Assembly (NCBI GenBank): GCA_032433595.1
Contig: JASWJB010000447.1
Location: 1-27,563 of the forward strand
DNA: 27,563 nucleotides
Direction: 5' to 3'
Origin: Conoideocrella luteorostrata
Lineage: Eukaryota > Ascomycota > Sordariomycetes > Hypocreales > Clavicipitaceae
A program made the translations under genes and the position numbers. Positions within the stretch are counted from its first letter, which is position 1. Every line of letters begins with the position of its first letter. Shown here piece by piece: positions 9,427-20,723 of the stretch. Under the pieces are notes generated by a model. The model worked only from the letters and a program-made list of their open reading frames with translations. It made no database searches and was not told the origin of the DNA.

Positions 9427-11871
9427 CTACCAAGCTCTTTCCAAGGCTATTCTCTTGTTTCCGGTGCGTATTCTATGAAGAATTGTATCAGTAGCTAGAT
9501 AATTGGAAAGTTTAAAAGGTTGTGTGCGTTTTCCGCCCAGAGAAAAAAGACGCGTCTCTCGTACGGGCATAGACCCCAGATGGGCTTGAACCTGGTGTAG
9601 GTGATGCCATCTCAATCTGAGCAAAGAATGGGTGTTGAATGAGGGGGAGGAGCCAGCTCCACATGTTCAACAACCGGGGCCGGTGAAGACGAGGGCAGAG
9701 TGGGTGTTGTAACAAAGTCCGATGCCATGGTCGGCAGTATGTCTCGAAACAGACGAAATATCATTGGACCAAAACTCCCGGCCATAATATGAACCTGCCT
9801 GCATGGACGAGGCGCTTAGGCGGCTTGGGAAACATAGTTGCGGGACGATTTCCGCTGAGGCACGAGTGAGGAAGAGCAGACAGACGGAAATCTGGCGGCT
9901 GCTCTTCGATGTTACAGACTCTTGGGGGCAGATGTATGTCCTTTCTGCCACGACGTCAAGGAAGGACCATCTCACCGTGTTACCTACACCTGGCATTCAT
10001 GTCCATCTGTAGCCATTGAACAGATGTGGTACAGCGACAGCATTTGGTAAACGTACGTACATGGCTGCATGAAATATGCTACCGAAATAGCAGCCAGTAT
10101 CATTCATTACCGACTTGCAGTCCGCACTACAGCCCAGTTCAGGTGCAGCGTCCAGTTACGAATGTTCAAACTATTCTTTCAGGCAGCCGCTGTAGTCGTA
10201 CGGGCGTAGACTCAATCCACTTGTTGATGGTCCCACGAGCCAGCGGGAACGTGAGTTGTGCGTCGAGAATATAAGCGGACCAACCAGTCGCCTTGGCATT
10301 GCAAGTAATGAGTGCTTGTCGGCGACGCGAGGGTGGTGCAGGAATTTGTACCATCCAGTGCTGCTCACCGGCATCGTGATTCGAGCCTTCTTGGCCATAC
10401 TTGTACGTCGTCCAGTTCCTCCCATTTCGATGCCTCTTTCTCCCAATAGCGCAAAGCACACTTGACGCGTTGTGCGCGAGTTGACCTTGTGCAATCGCTC
10501 ACGCCCTTGAGCTTCTCGCAGTCGATTGCTTTGCTTGTCTGGCGGAGTATTCGCCCTGAAATAGAGGTCCGCTCGAGACATCTCAACATGAGCTCAATCG
10601 ACTCCGGCTAAGCAGAGGCCAATGGACAGCTGGGGCCCTGTCGTAGCTCTGCCAATCCCTTCCCATATGGCTCCATCTAAACAGCAAGCGCTTTCTTTCA
10701 TCTCAGGTCCAGCGCAAACTTGTTGCTCTCGTAGAACAGCGGTGCGGCAATGGCATGGGTGGTCGGATTGACGAGCTGCTGCTGCGTGATGAACGCCATC
10801 CCATACAGCCGCTTCGAACATCCCACGGCACGCCCAGCCCGGGAGCAACACCTCGAAGCGGCACTATAGCCTGCGCAAACAACCTGCGCCACTCGAGAAT
10901 GGTTGCGAAGACTCAGATGACAATCCTGTGAGTTACATGGGCAAGCGCTGCCACGGGAGTGAGGATGGTGGCATCCTTGGTGATAAAAAGAGAGACAATG
11001 ACTCCCTGAGCGATGCTGACCAAAGTAGAAACGTGTCTGATAAGCCGTCGGTGGTCTGGCCTTGAAGAAAGACAACTAAAGGGCATGGAAGAGTGGGAAA
11101 CAGGTCGGAATCGTGGATCGCTTCCAAACTACGGAGTAAATGGAACAGTATTGGCAGTCGAGTAGCGGTAGCGTAAAATAAGCGACTAGAAAGACGGCTA
11201 TAATAATTTAGCGTGCATATGATATCTTAAAGTTTATTTTGTGGTGTATTATAGTACATCCTTGTCTTATGAGAATACCTTACGCCAGTTAATATCGTCA
11301 ACACACATACTAAATCCAGCATCCCACCAAGACGAACCTAGCAGATAGCATCTTTCTTTTATCTCATAGGTATGACAATTGACGCTCGTTTGCAGATGCC
11401 CAAAGCCAGCCTCATACAGCCGCAAGATGTGGCCCCATCTCAAGGTGCTCGAGGTCGTCTAGGGTCACTGGCCTTTCGATAAGCAAGGCCAAATATCGTC
11501 TTGCTGGAATTGTACGGCGCACTCCGTAGGAAGGGAAGTAGCGCGCAACGGCTGACTCTGGGCTAGAGTGCTCCTGCCGCTGAACATTTGGCTTGAACCT
11601 ACCCGAGACGCTTGACCTTCTCTTGTCTCAACTGCCACGCGAGGCGGCGTCTCGCATTGTGTGGTCGAATCATTTGAGCAACGAGACACACACGTAAAAT
11701 GATGCAGATGCAGTCTTATTCGGTTTCTAGCACTAAGTGGGTGCGCGATCAGCGGAAGCTACAGCAGTGGGTCTGTCGCCCTAGCACCCTGTCTGGTCGC
11801 ACTGGCCGCCTATATTTTAGTAAAAAACCCCCATAATCTAATCACGCTGTGCAAGTCACCGGTCGCCGTAG

Positions 11872-11948
11872 CGCCTTATATCCTCGTAAGACTGTATCTC
11901 TACAGAGTACTCTGTACTCCGCACATACATAGCACACAAGCAGTCCAC
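11872..11948. repeat. Dispersed repeat, copy B (partner at 9370-9426)
   Basis: Same order of shared blocks as copy A, with an extra insertion carrying TACAGAGTACTCTGTACTCC, a variant of the palindromic TACGGAGTA motif seen elsewhere in the window. Confidence 0.5.
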
Positions 11949-12037
11949 CGCCCGCCCTTACCGGGCATCGCTGCGATTCACGTCGGCCACAGCCTAACCC
12001 GCCACTTTTGCGGCCACATCGCTGCATTCAATTATCG

Positions 12038-12355
12038 TCAAGTTGATCGGCACAACGCGTTGAAAATAATAGAGAGGCGTTGCGCAGCACCCCTCTTGAG
12101 CTCGTCCAGCATCCTTTTTTGTGGCTTGTCTGTGTCAGCGTCCAATGTCCGGCCATGGGATCTGGTGTATGCATAAAGCGACAGCAATTCCCCGGCGACC
12201 ATCAGGCACACGTTATTCGAAAGCTTCCGCGTACACTTAGATGTGGTAATGGTAAAGCCTTCCGAAAGCTGCGAGGCCAGGAATCTCTTCAAGCCAATTT
12301 CGACGTCGACGTTTTTCTTCCTAAGGGTTTTGAAATGTATGTCGAGTCGCCTCAA
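12038..12355 (-). other. Unrecognised open frame, possible gene relic
   Basis: The minus frame of 105 codons (start 12355) has a protein-like composition with motifs FLASQLSEGFTITTS and NNVCLMVAGELLSLYAY. The opposite strand is open over 12080-12658 (192 codons), so only one of the two, if any, is real. No domain is recognised in either. I lean to a decayed gene on the minus strand because its hydrophobic/charged pattern looks more natural, but no start context or introns confirm it. Confidence 0.25.
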
Positions 12356-12659
12356 TTAAGCCTTGCGGGGTTCGCAGGGCAGACATGGAGATGCATGGTA
12401 GATGGCATCCAACTCCAGGCCCTTCTGGGTGATTGCAGTCTTGTCCGCCGCATAAGATCCACTGGACTGGCGCGTTTGGAACCAGTTGTTTCCAATTTCA
12501 GGTTGGTCTTGACAAAGATTAGCACACAGATGATATTATACCTTGATAAGATGTGGAGGATAAAAAAAGCATCAGACGGCGATTTTTTCATCTGGCTTAA
12601 TGTCGGACTAGCACAGTTCACAGAGGGAGGTGATACAGGTCGGGTCATCAAGCATTAGG

Positions 12660-13341
12660 AGCATGAGAAAAGACTGGCGTCTTGTATTGATGAAATACAG
12701 TGATTACATCAATGCTTGAGCAAACAAGGCGAAAGAATTCCGACACTTGACTGTCTTGCCCTCATCCTGGCAAAGGGCAAAACTAACAGTCCTGAAGAGG
12801 TCGCCCGAGTGGTGGTTCTTTGTCCGCCCTACGCGCCATCTAGATGGTTGAGTCTCTCTTCGTATATAAAATTGATCTCGTAATGTAGGCGGCCCCCTCG
12901 GAGTGGGCGTCGTAATGGAAATTTTTGCCAGCTATGTCTATACTCCATATATAGTTATTTCTAGCTATTCTTGTGTGTTATTTCCTCACATCTAGCGCAA
13001 AATCGCCCAGTGTATCCGCCGGCGGCTATACACGGGCAGGCGGCTGGCTATGTTATGTCTTCCGACCGGCTCAGCTCTCTTCTCCGTGCCTACCATGTCA
13101 ATAGATACAGTACGGCAATAGTTACGAGCTATTCACTTCCATACGACCGAGTAAAGCAACACAGATTCCGACCGCGGTACTAGCCAGCACCCGCTATGGC
13201 TGTCATTTGTTGACGAAGGCTGCTATTCGTACGTTTTACGGCAGGAGTGCGACATAGGAACCAGAACGCGCTACCTTTACAGCGCGGCCAAAGTGCCCCC
13301 ATAAGGTCTAGAATCCCGAACCCGCGAAGCCTTCGCTGACC
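12660..13341. other. Intergenic, nothing recognised
   Basis: No frame with a domain, no tRNA-like fold and no repeat was seen. The downstream part would contain any promoter of the APH-family relic that starts at 13342. Confidence 0.5.
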
Positions 13342-14470
13342 ATGTCAAACTCAACGACCCGCCAGCTGCTCGGGGGGAATGTCACTTTCGACGATGCCTT
13401 GGATGAAGACGACAACATCGTGGCGCAGCTGCGGTATCCAGAGCACAGGCAACGGTTCTGGGCTTCACTGGCTGCACGGAAGGATGAGATGGAGGAGATG
13501 ATCCGCTCCCAGCTGCGGGTCAACTGGTGCCATGGATGCATTATGGAGACATGGCGGTCGGGCAGCTTTAACGTAGTGATTCCTGTTCTTTTGCCCCGCG
13601 ATAGGACCGTCTTCCTACGCATTCCACTGCCCTAGATGGTTGGCGAAGGACAGCTCCCACGAAACTCGGACGAGAAGCTGCGCACCGAGATCGCGACCTA
13701 CATCTGGCTCAGGGAACACTGCCCAGGCGTCCCGATTCCGACCTTGTGTGCCTTTGCGTTTTCCGACGGCTCTATAACTACTAGGTCACATAAATGCAGC
13801 ATTCCGTCCCAGATGCTAATTCTACCACCTAGTTCACGAGTCCCACTACGAGTCCTTTCGTCGCGAATGCAGTGTAGCAAATACGACAATGGATTCTTAA
13901 ACTAGTAGGCCGACCAGTCCCATGTCGATATGTCCGATGTGGGCACCGCAATCCATTGGACACTGGCTATCTCATCATCAGCCAAGCTCAAGGGAAGATG
14001 CTTTCGTTGTCATGGGAAAGCCTTCACTTTGACCGGCTTTGTCGAGATAGGCTCTTTCGTGACCTTGCGAACATCGCGTTATCAATGAATAGCATTTATT
14101 TTCCACGTATCGGCTCACTCAATGTAGACTCTAATGGATACATTAGTCTATCAAATAGACCTCTTGATTTGCACTTATAAATGCTAGAGAATGAAGGCAC
14201 CCCATCTGGCATCCCCCGACAGAGAACATATGCAGCCATGGAATCTTATCTTGCGGACCTAATTTCCCTGCAAGACAACAAGATAATTTACCAGCCGAAT
14301 GCCATCCATGAGACGGCGAAAGCCAGCTCGCTGCCCGGGTGGCTCTTAGAGCAGTCATGCATAAAATTATACGACAGCGCGACGGACCATTCTATTTGAG
14401 CCTCACTGATCTTCATCAATCCAACATCAAGGAGGCGACCAATTCTAGCTATACCCCGCGCCAGGTACGC
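13342..14470 (+). pseudogene. Decayed APH-family (aminoglycoside phosphotransferase-like) protein
   Basis: The N-terminal part from ATG 13342 (STTRQLLGGNVTFDDALDE..., then LRTEIATYIWLREHCPGVPIPTL) matches a large fungal family of APH/choline-kinase-fold proteins. It is interrupted by TAG at 13633-13635, loses similarity and frame near 13790-13955, resumes in another frame (DTGYLIISQAQGK, then FPRIGSLNVDSNGYISL), has TAA at 14178-14180, continues (MLENEGTPSGIPRQRTY), shifts frame again near 14340, and ends with ALRAVMHK and the catalytic-loop motif LTDLHQSNI near 14400-14430. The DFG-like C-terminal part is not seen. Two stops plus at least two frameshifts make a functional kinase unlikely; introns cannot explain the in-frame stops inside conserved blocks. 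Known of the fold: ATP-dependent phosphotransfer to small molecules. The substrates of the fungal members are mostly unknown. Confidence 0.85.
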
Positions 14471-14857
14471 GTTTGTCGCGGCAAGACTGTTTACATAGTC
14501 TTAGGTTAATGTCACTCCTTTGCGGTGGATCAAACAATGCGATCGGGCTTTATGAAGCCAAGTCTAACCTACGATGCAATACAACTGCGCCGGACAATCA
14601 AATTTCCCGCAACTACTGCCCCAGGCACTTGCCGAAAGAGGGGAAAGCCACGACTGAATACACTCATCGGTATGCTAGAGATAGGTAGAGAAGGTCTGGT
14701 ATGTGGCGTGTCTGTTAGCAATGGTAAATGTGGCATGCCTCGTTGAACGGTGAGGAGATAGCTGTATGAGCGAGTAGGAGCCGGAAGACTCGGAGGCATT
14801 GAAGACGGGCCTAGTTCTATCAACTTATCGCCCAATCATAGAGTAAACATCGAGAGG
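14471..14857. other. Gap between the APH relic and the F-box gene
   Basis: Probably the eroded C-terminal portion of the APH relic together with the 3' flank of the F-box gene. I could not align any further conserved block of either. Confidence 0.4.
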
Positions 14858-15895
14858 TTATCTACACAAGCGTGCGGGTGCCGAATCTTGAATCAGCTCC
14901 TGTGCCATGGCGACTCCGCGCATGTTCCAAAAAGCCATATTCCCAGGACCAAACGATGTGGCAATTCCGTTCAGCACACAATAAAAGTGGCACCGATTAG
15001 GTTCAATCCAGTCCAAACGCCCGGCCATAAATCTTTTAAATAAACATTCACAGCCATCGCACCATAAGCCGTTCTTGACATAGTCCGGTGCTTGAAGCGA
15101 AGGAAATGGAATTGATGCCAGCGCGGGGAAGTGGCTTTGTGGAAATTCCTCCAGCCATAGATCTGCAAGGGGATCCTCCTCCCGCAAAGGCTGAAGAAAG
15201 CTGCAGATTTCCAGCGATTCCGGCGTCCTGATTTTCCACCTCATGCTGCTTGAAAGTTTCCTAGCCGATCCATAAACTAGAATCGCTTGCTCTTTAGCTG
15301 CGAGAGCGCTCACAAGAGCGGTGGAGTCGAAAAAAATAGTATGCATGGTCGGAAGTTTCTGGACATGCTGCTCCTCTAGGCCGAAATACTGTTTAGCCTG
15401 CTCTCGAGAGATAACTCGGAGTGACGGCACAGTCCTTAAGCACTCCCAGCAACACCTTACACAAGTCAGAAGGAACAAGAACGCGCCGTGTTCTGAACAA
15501 CACGCGCATTGTTTAGATCGTAGAGCCATGTGGAGCTTAATCATCGGATGAAGACCGAGGGACTTCGTATGACCAAGCACGGCGAATATATATGGTGCAT
15601 GTTCTTGGACATCTCGGTAGGCCGGCAAGGACTCGACAACGGCCATCCCATGAGCAGAAACCAGGGACAGGTGCAAAAGAGTCTGCAAATCCAACGTGTT
15701 GAGAATTAAATGCTGAATCTCGAGCGGTAGTCTATCAAGAGCACCAAGAGAACTTGAGCGGTCGATATGCTTGACGCGACGAGGCCTCAGCCGGGAGTTG
15801 ACATATTTCGTTGCCAGATTTAGGCATTTCGACCAGCATCCATCAATGCCTATGACAGTAGCGGGATCGATAGTCGCGGAAGGCATGTTTGCCAT
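14858..15895 (-). CDS. F-box protein with Cys/His clusters
   Basis: Single-exon gene of 345 aa. The start at 15895 has the context ACCATGG, close to optimal; the stop is TAA at 14858. Residues 52-80 (LDRLPLEIQHLILNTLDLQT...) are a typical F-box core, the segment that docks on Skp1 in SCF ubiquitin ligases. After it come LPAYRDVQEHAPYIFAVLG and LHMALRSKQCACC. Two Cys/His groups may bind zinc: C130, C132, C133, H136, C145, C148, C149, C152, and C279, C282, C284, C302, H303, C306. No WD40 or LRR substrate-binding repeats are present, so the target is unknown. The frame is intact throughout, unlike its neighbours on both sides. The F-box call is firm; substrate recruitment by the Cys-rich part is inference. 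Confidence 0.85.
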   Translation of the reverse strand: MANMPSATIDPATVIGIDGCWSKCLNLATKYVNSRLRPRRVKHIDRSSSLGALDRLPLEIQHLILNTLDLQTLLHLSLVSAHGMAVVESLPAYRDVQEHAPYIFAVLGHTKSLGLHPMIKLHMALRSKQCACCSEHGAFLFLLTCVRCCWECLRTVPSLRVISREQAKQYFGLEEQHVQKLPTMHTIFFDSTALVSALAAKEQAILVYGSARKLSSSMRWKIRTPESLEICSFLQPLREEDPLADLWLEEFPQSHFPALASIPFPSLQAPDYVKNGLWCDGCECLFKRFMAGRLDWIEPNRCHFYCVLNGIATSFGPGNMAFWNMRGVAMAQELIQDSAPARLCR

Positions 15896-17045
<1,150 letters not shown>

Positions 17046-17280
17046 TCACTAGAATAGTGCCTGATGAGCATATCTCGAAACATCAGGTTTCTCCCGTCTC
17101 TCTCAATTTATTTGGTTTCATGATAATTGGTCCCCCGTATGTAGTAGCCAGCAGCACGCCATGTTCTGCACCGTTCCGCGTGACCTTCCTTGGCTTTATC
17201 GATTTTTTGACCAAGGGTCAACAACAAGTTTTCTAGAATTAACGGATGAGTGGAAAGGTTACGGATGATTAGTGTGCCTT

Positions 17281-17511
17281 CGCAGCATTTGCGCTCGTTG
17301 GCAAGCTGTGGGCGACATCCTCCAGCATGTCCAAGAAGCGGCCAAATGCACGCAGAGCATCCAGAAAGACGTCGCCGTGATCAAAAACTCGATAGGATTG
17401 AGTATGACTCCATTGAACGCAGCAAACTTCAACAGAGGAAGAGTAGCATCCGCGTCATGGGCACAGGTGGCAGATGCAGAGAAAGAGAACTTGGTCAATA
17501 CAGCGGATTGA
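17281..17511 (+). mobile_element. Relic of a non-LTR retrotransposon ORF1 (Tad/LINE-like)
   Basis: The frame reads VAVIKNSIGLSMTPLNAANF, then RGRVASASWAQVA, ending at TGA 17509-17511. The phrase (V)IKNSIGLS-TPLNAANF...ASWAQVA is typical of the gag-like ORF1 of fungal LINEs, just before the RNA-binding part. Only this short N-terminal stretch is readable; no zinc knuckle, endonuclease or reverse transcriptase is seen around it, so this is a 5' fragment or heavily eroded copy. The identification is by memory of the motif, not by search. Confidence 0.55.
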
Positions 17512-17543
17512 TTCCGTGACGCTAATCAACGCTTCACTTCGTC
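17503..17543. repeat. 41-bp duplicated segment, copy 1 (partner 18869-18909)
   Basis: GCGGATTGATTCCGTGACGC... ends in AACGCTTCACTTCGTC. It differs from copy 2 at about five positions, mostly transitions. It overlaps the end of the LINE-like frame. Confidence 0.8.
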
Positions 17544-17715
17544 AGCTTTATACCTGTAAGCAAGGTTCGGCGCTGCCGAGGAGAATTCGACACCGTCAAT
17601 GTCGCCGCAGCAACCAGAGGCTCGCGATCCTCCACCACGGTATCGGCCTTGCTGCTGTGCACAATCCATCTGGACTTCTTGAGTCATCCAAGCAGGACTG
17701 CCCTTAAAGTCGATG

Positions 17716-17748
17716 CCACGATGCACCACCACGATGCACCACCACGAT
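17716..17748. repeat. Short tandem repeat, 13-bp CCACGATGCACCA unit
   Basis: Two full copies and part of a third are present. There is no sign of a coding role. Confidence 0.85.
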
Positions 17749-17933
17749 TCGTCGGCTTTCCCGTCTTAGAATAAAGTCTTTGATTCAGGTGAACATTTTG
17801 AGAGCAAATCGCGCACAAAAGAATTGCGGTGCCACAAAATTAAGGCTGTGTACCTTGCGGTTGTGATACTTGAGAGCGGCCTCGCCGAAATCGTTCATTG
17901 TTCATTGTCGAGAAGCCGTGCACGACAGTATGA

Positions 17934-17950
17934 TGTTGTTGTTGTTGTTG
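17934..17950. repeat. (GTT)n microsatellite
   Basis: Five to six GTT triplets (CAA on the other strand). Confidence 0.9.
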
Positions 17951-18324
17951 CCCTTTCTCATGCTGTTTTAGAACGAAAGCAAACGCACGATCGTCGAAGA
18001 TTTTGTGAAGGTCGATGCGAAATCGGCATATATTTTCGTCGTTGTTTGACACGGGCTTTCCGCCTCGCGAATAGTCACACATGGTATTTAACGCGATTTT
18101 CTAAGCAAGTGGCCCTATGCCCATGATCGATTTCCTCGTCCGTTGCGTCTTGTGGCCCCGCCTCATCTAACCCTTGGTAACGAGAACACTGTGTCCTCAC
18201 CGCGGATGTACCCAGGGCGCCATATTGCAATATAAGAGCGTAAACGCGGTGGCAGTTCACATGAGTGACAGACGTCTTGGAGCAGTATCATCCTCGTCCG
18301 TACTCGATGGTGCCCGAAGTAATG

Positions 18325-18787
18325 CTGTTAGATGATGGGGTTATTTTTGATGATGAAGAAAAGAGCCTGCTGTTGGATAATGGGATTATTGTCAATGAAG
18401 AAGTGCTGGAAATGCGGAGGCGCTTGCGATGCAGCTACAAGTTGTGAATACTTGGCAGGGTAACTTTACCACGAAGCCACTCTGTCGAAACATTGTCGAA
18501 CAAATCAATACCACAATGCCGACGGGCACAGTAATGCAAATCTCGTCGCTGAATTCTCGAGTGGATGCTATAGAAGGGCAGCTGAATCATGATGACGGAG
18601 CGATGAGGAAGCGAAAACTGCCACCTAGCGTGAGGTAAATACTGAGTGACGAAAGCGCAGGCTGCCGCGCAGCTCGTCAAGACAAGGATTTGAGGATGGG
18701 GAAGTTTCGGAGTAACTTTTGAAGATGAAGAAGATGAAGAAGGAGAGTTTGCTGTTGGATAATGGGGTTATTATTGATGGCAAGAAC
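18325..18787 (+). repeat. Three copies of a CTGTTGGATAATGGGGTTATT unit
   Basis: Copies start at 18325, 18370 and 18752, each preceded by a GATGAAGAA-rich stretch. The first two are 45 bp apart, so they stay in one frame and encode LLDDGVIFDDEE and LLDNGIIVNEE; the third reads LLLDNGVIIDGK. The frame 18265-18447 (+) carrying the first two has no other recognisable feature. The spread over 430 bp suggests a duplicated segment of about 380 bp that has since degraded. Confidence 0.65.
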
Positions 18788-18868
18788 GCGTGTGCAGCTA
18801 TGAAGTCTATGATCCACCATTCGTCACGCAATCTAATCACACATCCAACATGCCGCGGCGTCACAAAA

Positions 18869-18909
18869 GCGGACTGGTTCCGTGGCGCTAAGTAACGCTT
18901 CACTTCGTC
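18869..18909. repeat. 41-bp duplicated segment, copy 2 (partner 17503-17543)
   Basis: Same length and order as copy 1, ending in AACGCTTCACTTCGTC. With the LLLDNG units it indicates that 17.5-18.9 kb is a mosaic of duplicated pieces. Confidence 0.8.
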
Positions 18910-19317
18910 TCCCGGTCGATTTGATTTGGGGGTTCACTAAGCAGCCAGTTGTGTGATGATTTTGCTGGTAGCATTAGCATTTGCATGGCTGTTCCCGTCG
19001 ATGAATACCAGATGTTGCGCGCGGCGGGAGGAAGTCGCCAACTTCATACCCATCAATGGAACAGGCTATGAGGAGACACCGATACCATTTTGATGTAACA
19101 GAAAGACGGCGAAGTCGGAGCATAGAGTTTTTTGGGTAAAATATTCGCCCAACACTTCGATTCCGTCACCAAGACATTCTACATGAATGCCGCCACTCAG
19201 CTGCCTGGTGTAATCACGCGGTCCTCGACTTCTCTCCGCTTGAAGCAACTTGCCGGTCGACAATACGGTCGCCGCTTCCTAGGCCGCACAGAAGCGTAGG
19301 AATTAAAATAATGAACC
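18910..19317. other. Region 3' of the bZIP gene
   Basis: A minus-strand frame (19263-19066; GGIHVECLGDGIEVLGEYF) is open just below the bZIP stop codon. I looked for the conserved C-terminal blocks of the fungal bZIP family (for example a GEWFD-type motif) and did not find them, so it is not joined to the bZIP model. Nothing else is recognised. Confidence 0.4.
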
Positions 19318-19906
19318 CTAGGAAGCTTTGGAGGCCGTGGCGGGTGCCTGCGCCGCAGCCATAGCCGCCTTAGAAGCGGCCACGAGGAAGATGGGTGGTT
19401 GCTGTGATACATGTTGCAAAGGCTCCCCGGGAATAATCTGAGGTATTTTCGAAGAAATGTATTGCGAAGCCGCTGGTTTTGGGAGCAGGAGCCGATGTCC
19501 ATGACAAAAACCACTGTTGTCTTCGCCGTCGTCGGAGCTGCTGACTCCAGCTCTATCGGCGACTCTTACGACTCTATCGGCCAAGTGAGATAGGCGCAGG
19601 GCCAAGTCTGGAGCAGACTTGGTGACGGGCTCCGAAAATAGCACCGAGCAAAACTCTTGAAAGGTTCTGTACATCTCTCCCTTTGCCTTCTCCAGCTCCT
19701 TGATGCGGCTTTGTAAATTAGTGATGATTGTGTTCCGACGCTCTCGGTACTCTCGCTGAGCAAGCCGCAGTTGCGTTCGGCGGCGCTGTAAAATGACCGT
19801 TAGAAGATGTCATAATAGCTTCGTGTTTCTGAGATGAAGAACCCACGTTAGCAGCGGTTCTATTGGTGGATTTTATCCTTGGTCTGTTTCGTGGTCCTCT
19901 CCGCAT
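19318..19906 (-). CDS. bZIP transcription factor (fungal type), short form
   Basis: Exons on the minus strand are 19906-19847 and 19785-19318, giving 175 aa. The 61-nt intron (19846-19786) has donor GTGGGT, branch site TTCTAAC and acceptor TTTTACAG, and joins phase 0 to phase 0. Residues 21-40 (RRRTQLRLAQREYRERRNT...) are the basic DNA-contact region, in the variant form common in Sordariomycetes; the leucine-zipper-like helix ITNLQSRIKELEKAKGEM follows. The remainder is Ser/Ala/Pro-rich. ATG 19906 is the only in-frame start below an upstream stop. Full-length relatives usually run several hundred residues with conserved C-terminal blocks; these are absent here, so this is either a truncated gene or an eroded one. 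DNA binding is plausible; activation function is doubtful. Confidence 0.7.
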
Positions 19907-20529
19907 GGCGTCTGCTGAACTCGCACTGGGGCGTGCTTCTTGGCCGCTGAATATGTCCTCTTGTCTCGACTCACTACGTGCTTGCAACAAGTCTCATAGA
20001 GTTTGGAAGGAGTGGTTTTGGCAGCATGAATCGGTTGACTTTTAATAATTGTCGGCAGAGCAGACGGGGTGTTGGGCTGATACGACAGCCGTTGAACGTA
20101 TCATTTGTTGGCATGTTTAGGTACTTTATTTGCCCCTTTGTACGGAGTAGTGCTCGCTTGCTTTGTATGTAGCGATTGCTCCCGCCACCAACCTCCACGT
20201 ACTATTATTGAGACAAGAATTACTTCTGCCGGGAAAATCCGGCATAGCTGGACAAGGTCCCCCCAACCATTTCGCTACCAGAGACGCAGGATGCTACGTC
20301 TATTCGTCGCCACTGGCGAAGACACCACCGGGCCGATCCAGGTAGGCTCCGTCTTTGCTCCGTTTTACTTCCTTTCACTGCCTTTTTGGTTGGCTGCTAG
20401 TTAACTAGCGGCCCGCCACTTGGAAAAACTCTAGCCACCACCGCAGGCATCAGCTCGTTGGCGGAGACATCAAATCCTGGGTGAAACGGGTAAAAAAAAA
20501 AAAGCTGCATAATTCAGCTGGATCGCCTG

Positions 20530-20571
20530 CAACTGACAACTGACAACTGACAACTGACAACTGACAACCGA
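20530..20571. repeat. Heptamer microsatellite (CAACTGA)n
   Basis: Five to six near-perfect copies of CAACTGA; the last one carries CAACCGA. Confidence 0.95.
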
Positions 20572-20599
20572 CATCCAGATTGCCCGACAGGCTTAAGCC

Positions 20600-20616
20600 T
20601 ACGGAGTACTCCGTAC
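20600..20616. repeat. Palindrome TACGGAGTACTCCGTAC
   Basis: A perfect inverted repeat centred on GTAC. Half-sites (TACGGAGTA or its complement) also lie near 9260, 11130, 11518, 11915, 20141 and 20690. The motif is dispersed in many ascomycete genomes as I recall; its role is unknown. Confidence 0.8.
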
Positions 20617-20723
20617 AGGGAGACAGCTTGTAAAACATCCGCAGGCTCCACACACTGTTCTTTTTTTATTCCGCGGCCCAGACCCAATATACGGAGTACA
20701 AGTGCGCCACTATGCTCCGCCAA

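Larger units (their letters stand above)
7911..12030. other. Long gene-poor stretch, possible unrecognised relics
   Basis: No frame here gives a domain I can name. Short open frames lie on both strands, all broken. On the minus strand, 10165-10590 has several frames of some length, and around 10700-10800 a frame reads HAIAAPLFYESNKFAL, which faintly recalls the segment after the F-box in fungal F-box-like proteins. This is too weak to annotate. An A run lies at about 9297-9307. A short related segment pair occurs at about 9370-9425 and 11872-11948, listed separately. Confidence 0.45.
19907..20723. other. Intergenic, upstream of the bZIP gene
   Basis: Holds the bZIP promoter side, one heptamer microsatellite (listed) and three copies of the TACGGAGTA motif. 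No gene is recognised. Homopolymer A and T runs lie near 20490-20505 and 20660-20668. Confidence 0.5.

Noticed and set aside
12080..12658. Plus frame of 192 codons
   Set aside because: No recognisable motif, and an opposing minus frame looks more protein-like. It may be the shadow of a relic.
19066..19263. Minus frame as the missing C-terminus of the bZIP protein
   Set aside because: None of the conserved C-terminal blocks of the family is present and no splice pair was found.
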